Assembly (NCBI GenBank): GCA_038025085.1
Contig: CM076153.1
Span: 21,861,001-21,925,000, forward strand
Direction of reading: 5' to 3'
DNA: 64,000 nt
Source of the DNA: Tetragonia tetragonoides
Lineage: Eukaryota; Streptophyta; Magnoliopsida; Caryophyllales; Aizoaceae
The translations under genes were made by a program, and so were the position numbers. The notes under the pieces were generated by a model, which was not told where the DNA came from, did no database searches, and saw only the letters and a list, made by a program, of their open reading frames with translations. Shown here in pieces: positions 60,817-64,000 of the stretch; positions within the stretch are counted from its first letter, which is position 1; every line of letters starts with the position of its first letter.

Positions 60817-61597
60817 GTTCTTTGGGAGTTATGGCAAGAAGTTATGGTACTATCCCTATCGCTATCTGGATCGATAACTGGCTAAGGTTTTCGGCGAAAA
60901 AGGATGATTACCTCCTCCACACCTAGCATCTATTTTATCACTGTGCTTTGGATATTATAAATTTAAAAATGGCAGAATTTTCCGTGGGCATCTCACTCCG
61001 ATTTGTGAAGTTATCAAACTCTATTGAGAGTCTATATCCGGAAATCATGACAGCAAAAGATATCCAAGACAAGCAGACCATCCGAAACTGTACATTACAC
61101 GAAAATGAGAATGAAGATCAAGTACTTCGTCTCAGCATTGTCTTCACCTTCACACTATTATCTTTACTGATGGAGCTTGGAAGAAGAAGTATAATGTTGG
61201 GGCTTTTGGTTCGATTGCTTATAAAGACGATGATGATCAGATTTTGGATACAGGTGCTGGCAGATGTGCTGCTAATTCAGCTATATATCGTCACGGAAGC
61301 ATGGGCTACTTAAGGCTGTTAAAGCTATGATATCTAAGGGACTTTGCTTCATTAGTGTTATATTAACTCTGATGCAAAAGTCTTGGTACATATCCTTAAT
61401 GGGAAGACTTCAATCCCTTTTTACCTTTCAGCTATGATTGAACAGATTCAATCACCTGCTAAAACCTTTTCATGTTGTGGTTTTTCTTATGTTCCTAGGA
61501 TTTGTTATGTTGTAGCTCACTCTCTTGCTGCTGAGGCAAGTAGGGGTCGTGCTACCTTTTTAACTGTATTGTGTTGTTTTTCCTCGTCAAAAAAACC
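60817..61597 (+). mobile_element. 5'-truncated LINE 3' end (RNase H-like), 11-bp TSD
   Basis: Fragments of the ORF2 end are visible: AWKKKYNVGAFGSIAYKDDD preceded by a Phe/Thr/Asp-Gly motif, and later GFSYVPRICYVVAHSLAAEA. Frameshifts and stops interrupt them. The end is CTCGTCAAAAAAACC. The direct repeat ACAACACATAC at 60806-60816 and 61598-61608 marks the borders. Confidence 0.78.
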
Positions 61598-61608
61598 ACA
61601 ACACATAC

Positions 61609-62108
61609 CTGAATCCTTTTCAAGTTTCAACCAAAGAAAAACCTACATTAGTTGAACGTCCAAAAGCTGCGCATTTTTTCAGTGTAGATAAGCGTAAAAG
61701 CCTCAGTGAAGACTCAAGATGCTTTGTCCTACTTTGTGCATTATCTGCTATCCCACTACCTTATATATTTGGTACATTAGATTTTAAATTTATTTTTTTA
61801 TCAAATTGGAACGTAGGACAAAATTAGGGACGATCTGGATGTGTTTGAGATATAAAGTGATACACAAAATGAGACAAATGATTCGAATTGACAAAACCTA
61901 TGCATTGAAAATTTTGGAATTACCATTTATAAATAGATGGTCATAAGAACAATAAAAAAAGTTGTCTTAAAAACTAGTAAAATGCCCAATTTTGACAAAG
62001 TTTGTGACACAATACACTTGCCATTGCACTGTCGTTGCCCTTGACCCTGTACAAACAAATCCAACCATGGCTTCCAAACTTTAAACCCTTCCCTCTCCCA
62101 AACCCCCA

Positions 62109-62110
<2 letters not shown>
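61609..62110. other. no gene; promoter side of the mitochondrial protein gene
   Basis: AT-rich, becoming pyrimidine-rich near 62085. It precedes the leader of the gene at 62172. Confidence 0.45.

Positions 62111-62151
<41 letters not shown>
62111..62151. repeat. (CT)n microsatellite in the leader
   Basis: About 20 CT units ending some 20 bases before the start codon at 62172. Confidence 0.95.
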
Positions 62152-62155
<4 letters not shown>

Positions 62156-62171
62156 GATCAAAGAAACCAAA

Positions 62172-62903
62172 ATGAGGAATTTGAAGATTATTTCTCGCAG
62201 ACTTGCTAATTGTAATTTTCTCCTGAAAACCCAATCTCAATCTCGTTCCAATCTTTCTTCTCTTTATTCATCAAACCCAAATCACAATCTCAAATCTCCT
62301 TCCTTTTTCACCCATACCCATCACCCTCATAAACCCTACCGAAACCCCATTTCCTCACTCACCATATCTCAATTTCACAAAAACACAATTTTCCCACCTA
62401 GATTTTACTCAAAAGAATCAAACCCAAACCCAAACGAACCAAACCCAGAAATGAAACACCAAGAAATCGAAGGTCCAACAGTAGAAAGAGACCTATCACC
62501 ACTAGCAAACGAGACCCGTGACGTCACACTCCGCTTAATGAAGACCATGTCTGACATCACAACACCATTAGCTCTTCTGGGTCTCTCTCATCTAGCTTTT
62601 GGTGCTTATACAGCTTACACTCAACCTCAAACCAATTGGGCATCAACAATTTGCAGTGTTATAGCTTTTGGGTTTCCCTTTTCAATGGCTTTTATGCTTA
62701 GACATTCATTGAAGTCTATGCATTTTTTTCACAAAATGGAGCAGATTGGCAGGCTTCAGATTCTTACCTCTACTATGCAGATTTCCAAGAATTTGCATTT
62801 GTTCTTTTTGAGGCTTCGTGTTATTGCCTATTTCTCTGTTGCTGGTTTGCCCCTCGCTTTCGGTTACTCTCTCATCTCTAATTCTTCTTCATTGTCTTCA
62901 TAG
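62172..62903 (+). CDS. probable mitochondrial membrane protein, 243 aa, function unknown
   Basis: Single-exon gene starting at ATG 62172 (MRNLKIISRRLANCNFLLK). Residues 1-80 are rich in Ser, Asn, Arg and Lys with no acidic residue, ending RFYSKE, the look of a mitochondrial presequence with a cleavage site near Tyr79/Ser80. After an acidic stretch (EIEGPTVERDLSPLANETRD) come three hydrophobic segments at about 131-150 (PLALLGLSHLAFGAY), 157-177 (ASTICSVIAFGFPFSMAFML) and 211-235 (FFLRLRVIAYFSVAGLPLAF). Between the last two lies HKMEQIGRLQILTSTMQISK. Plants have conserved uncharacterised proteins of this layout; I know of no assigned activity. Composition and intact frame suggest it is expressed. 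Confidence 0.85.
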   Translation: MRNLKIISRRLANCNFLLKTQSQSRSNLSSLYSSNPNHNLKSPSFFTHTHHPHKPYRNPISSLTISQFHKNTIFPPRFYSKESNPNPNEPNPEMKHQEIEGPTVERDLSPLANETRDVTLRLMKTMSDITTPLALLGLSHLAFGAYTAYTQPQTNWASTICSVIAFGFPFSMAFMLRHSLKSMHFFHKMEQIGRLQILTSTMQISKNLHLFFLRLRVIAYFSVAGLPLAFGYSLISNSSSLSS

Positions 62904-63388
62904 ATTTCACTAAGTTCGTTTTAGTTTGATGCTCTAATATAGTCTGTATTGACAGTCTTGAGATTATTTATAGTGGGATTGTTTTCAGATATTGAACCCA
63001 GTTTTATTGGTGATCATTTATACCTGTTACTACTTACTGGTGTTTAAGAAATTGACACTGCTGTATTGGATTTTGTTGTTCCCTTTTGGTGTTTTCTTAT
63101 GTCAGTCTCATCTCAATTTCAGTGAATAATCTTGAAATATTTCCAACCCTGACATGTTTCTTGTTGTGGAGAAATTGGGCTTTGGAGTGTCACAACTCAC
63201 AAAACAATTATAGAATGATATGGTAACATCAATAACTATGGTACTAATGGTCAAATTACATGGGTATCAGTGACAACCATGCTTAACATGTCCCATCTGG
63301 ATACACTGACTCCATATGTAAACCTTGGGTGCCTAGAGCCTAGGCTAAGCGCCGTGCAAGGATAGGGAGAGGGAGAGGGAGAGGGACA
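62904..63388. other. 3' UTR and flank of the mitochondrial protein gene
   Basis: No coding region recognised. GGGAGAGGGAGAGGGAGA at 63366-63384 is a short purine repeat. Confidence 0.45.
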
Positions 63389-63563
63389 GTGAGAGTGATC
63401 TCAGAGGTGAGCCACTGCCTCATGAGAACATATGAACATGGGTTCACCCTCCTGGCTCTGCTAGTGCTCGGGTTCTCCCAATTCGCCGTTGGTGCCTTGA
63501 CCATCTTTTACTCGAATCCACCCTTCCCTCTGCGTGGATGGGCAAGCTGCATGAATGCCTTAA
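63389..63563 (+). pseudogene. decayed paralogous fragment of the upstream membrane protein gene
   Basis: An open stretch reads SHCLMRTYEHGFTLLALLVL, then GFSQFAVGALTIFYSNP and LRGWASCMNALSIVSC. It aligns with residues 118-165 of the protein at 62172-62903 (RLMKTMSDITTPLALLGLSH, LAFGAYTAYT, NWASTICSVIAF). There is no upstream presequence and the similarity stops at the following tandem repeat, so it is a fragment. Confidence 0.55.
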
Positions 63564-63684
63564 GCATAGTCTCCTGTGCATTTTCAAGACTTCCCTCTAC
63601 TTCGTCATAATGCATACTCTCCTGTGCAGTTTCAAGACTTCCCTCTGCTTTGTCATAATGCCTACATTCCTGTGCAATTTTAAC
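63564..63684. repeat. 48-bp tandem repeat, 2.5 copies
   Basis: GCATAGTCTCCTGTGCATTT with the following CAAGACTTCCCTCT-CTT-GTCATAAT repeats at 63564, 63612 and partly at 63660. The unit length is a multiple of three and stays open on the minus strand as a 16-residue repeat around AQE..HYD..EGSLE. Confidence 0.85.
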
Positions 63685-63859
63685 AGTTTTGATTGCTAAG
63701 CTAGAAATTGAAGCCAACATAGTGATTATTGATCATTTATGTTATACCTCATTTCTATGTTATAGTTTGTAGGTAGAAATTGAAGCCAATGTAGGGATTG
63801 ATCATTATGCCGTATGCATTGCATTGTTCCACCCCTTTGATGTGTTGTGTTTGAACTAA

Positions 63860-64000
63860 GGGCTCGTTTACTTGAATGTAATGATGATTACAATGTAATG
63901 CACCATTTTATAGGGTGAATGTGAGTTGGAAAAAGGAGGGGGAGGAGAAACATGGAAATAGTGAATTTGATTACAACATCCATTGTAATTACAATTGTTC
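63860..64000. mobile_element. MITE of the GATTACAATGTRATG family, cut by the window edge
   Basis: AGGGCTCGTTTACTTGAATG, then ATGATTACAATGTAATGCAC and a GGAGGGGGAGGAGA stretch, followed by TCCATTGTAATTACAATTG. It is closely similar to 58918-59055 and continues past the window end. Confidence 0.6.

Overview
The window looks like nuclear DNA of a dicot. It has long introns with GT-AG borders, AT-rich intergenic DNA, copia LTR elements, L1-type LINEs, tRNA-derived SINEs and Stowaway/hAT-type MITEs, and its genes are closest to plant families. The style of repeats and proteins would fit Caryophyllales (spinach/beet/quinoa group), but that is inference and not proven by the sequence.

Layout. 1-2037 is the 3' end of a copia element (broken pol plus a 618-bp LTR). 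2726-4156 (minus) is a broken, intron-containing copy of the 5' part of an eIF3c gene. 5188-12800 is one 5'-truncated LINE bounded by a 12-bp target-site duplication (TSD), with a 2.9-kb solo LTR inserted in its ORF1. 12801-21400 is gene-poor and repeat-rich (LINE and SINE pieces, an AAT microsatellite, a 32-bp minisatellite, an LTR). 21461-21982 is an intact A20/AN1 stress-associated protein gene. 22676-25138 is a retroposed unit with an 18-bp TSD carrying a TPR-protein ORF broken by two frameshifts. 25222-27900 holds two SINEs with TSDs, a LINE relic and a small MITE. 28356-36670 (minus) is a complete nine-coding-exon DP (E2F partner) gene whose promoter side carries a Stowaway MITE. 37237-43639 (minus) is a copia element with both LTRs and a CATTT TSD, itself inserted in a MITE remnant. 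43645-48400 has no convincing gene except a LINE relic. 48982-59884 is a nine-exon gene for a 698-aa protein with a Nab2/ZC3H14-type N-terminal domain and an RRM; its last intron uses a GC-AG border and is packed with SINE and MITE insertions. 60817-61597 is a LINE 3' fragment with an 11-bp TSD. 62172-62903 is a single-exon gene for a probable mitochondrial membrane protein, followed by a decayed paralogous fragment.

Four host genes look functional: the A20/AN1 protein (stress signalling), DP (cell-cycle transcription with E2F), the RRM protein (nuclear poly(A) RNA handling) and the mitochondrial membrane protein. They do not form a pathway; there is no operon-like logic. The most unusual item is the retroposed TPR unit at 22676-25138. 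Much of the rest is a readable record of nested insertions, many with target-site duplications that fix their borders. All coordinates, exon borders and repeat matches were read by eye without alignments or database searches.
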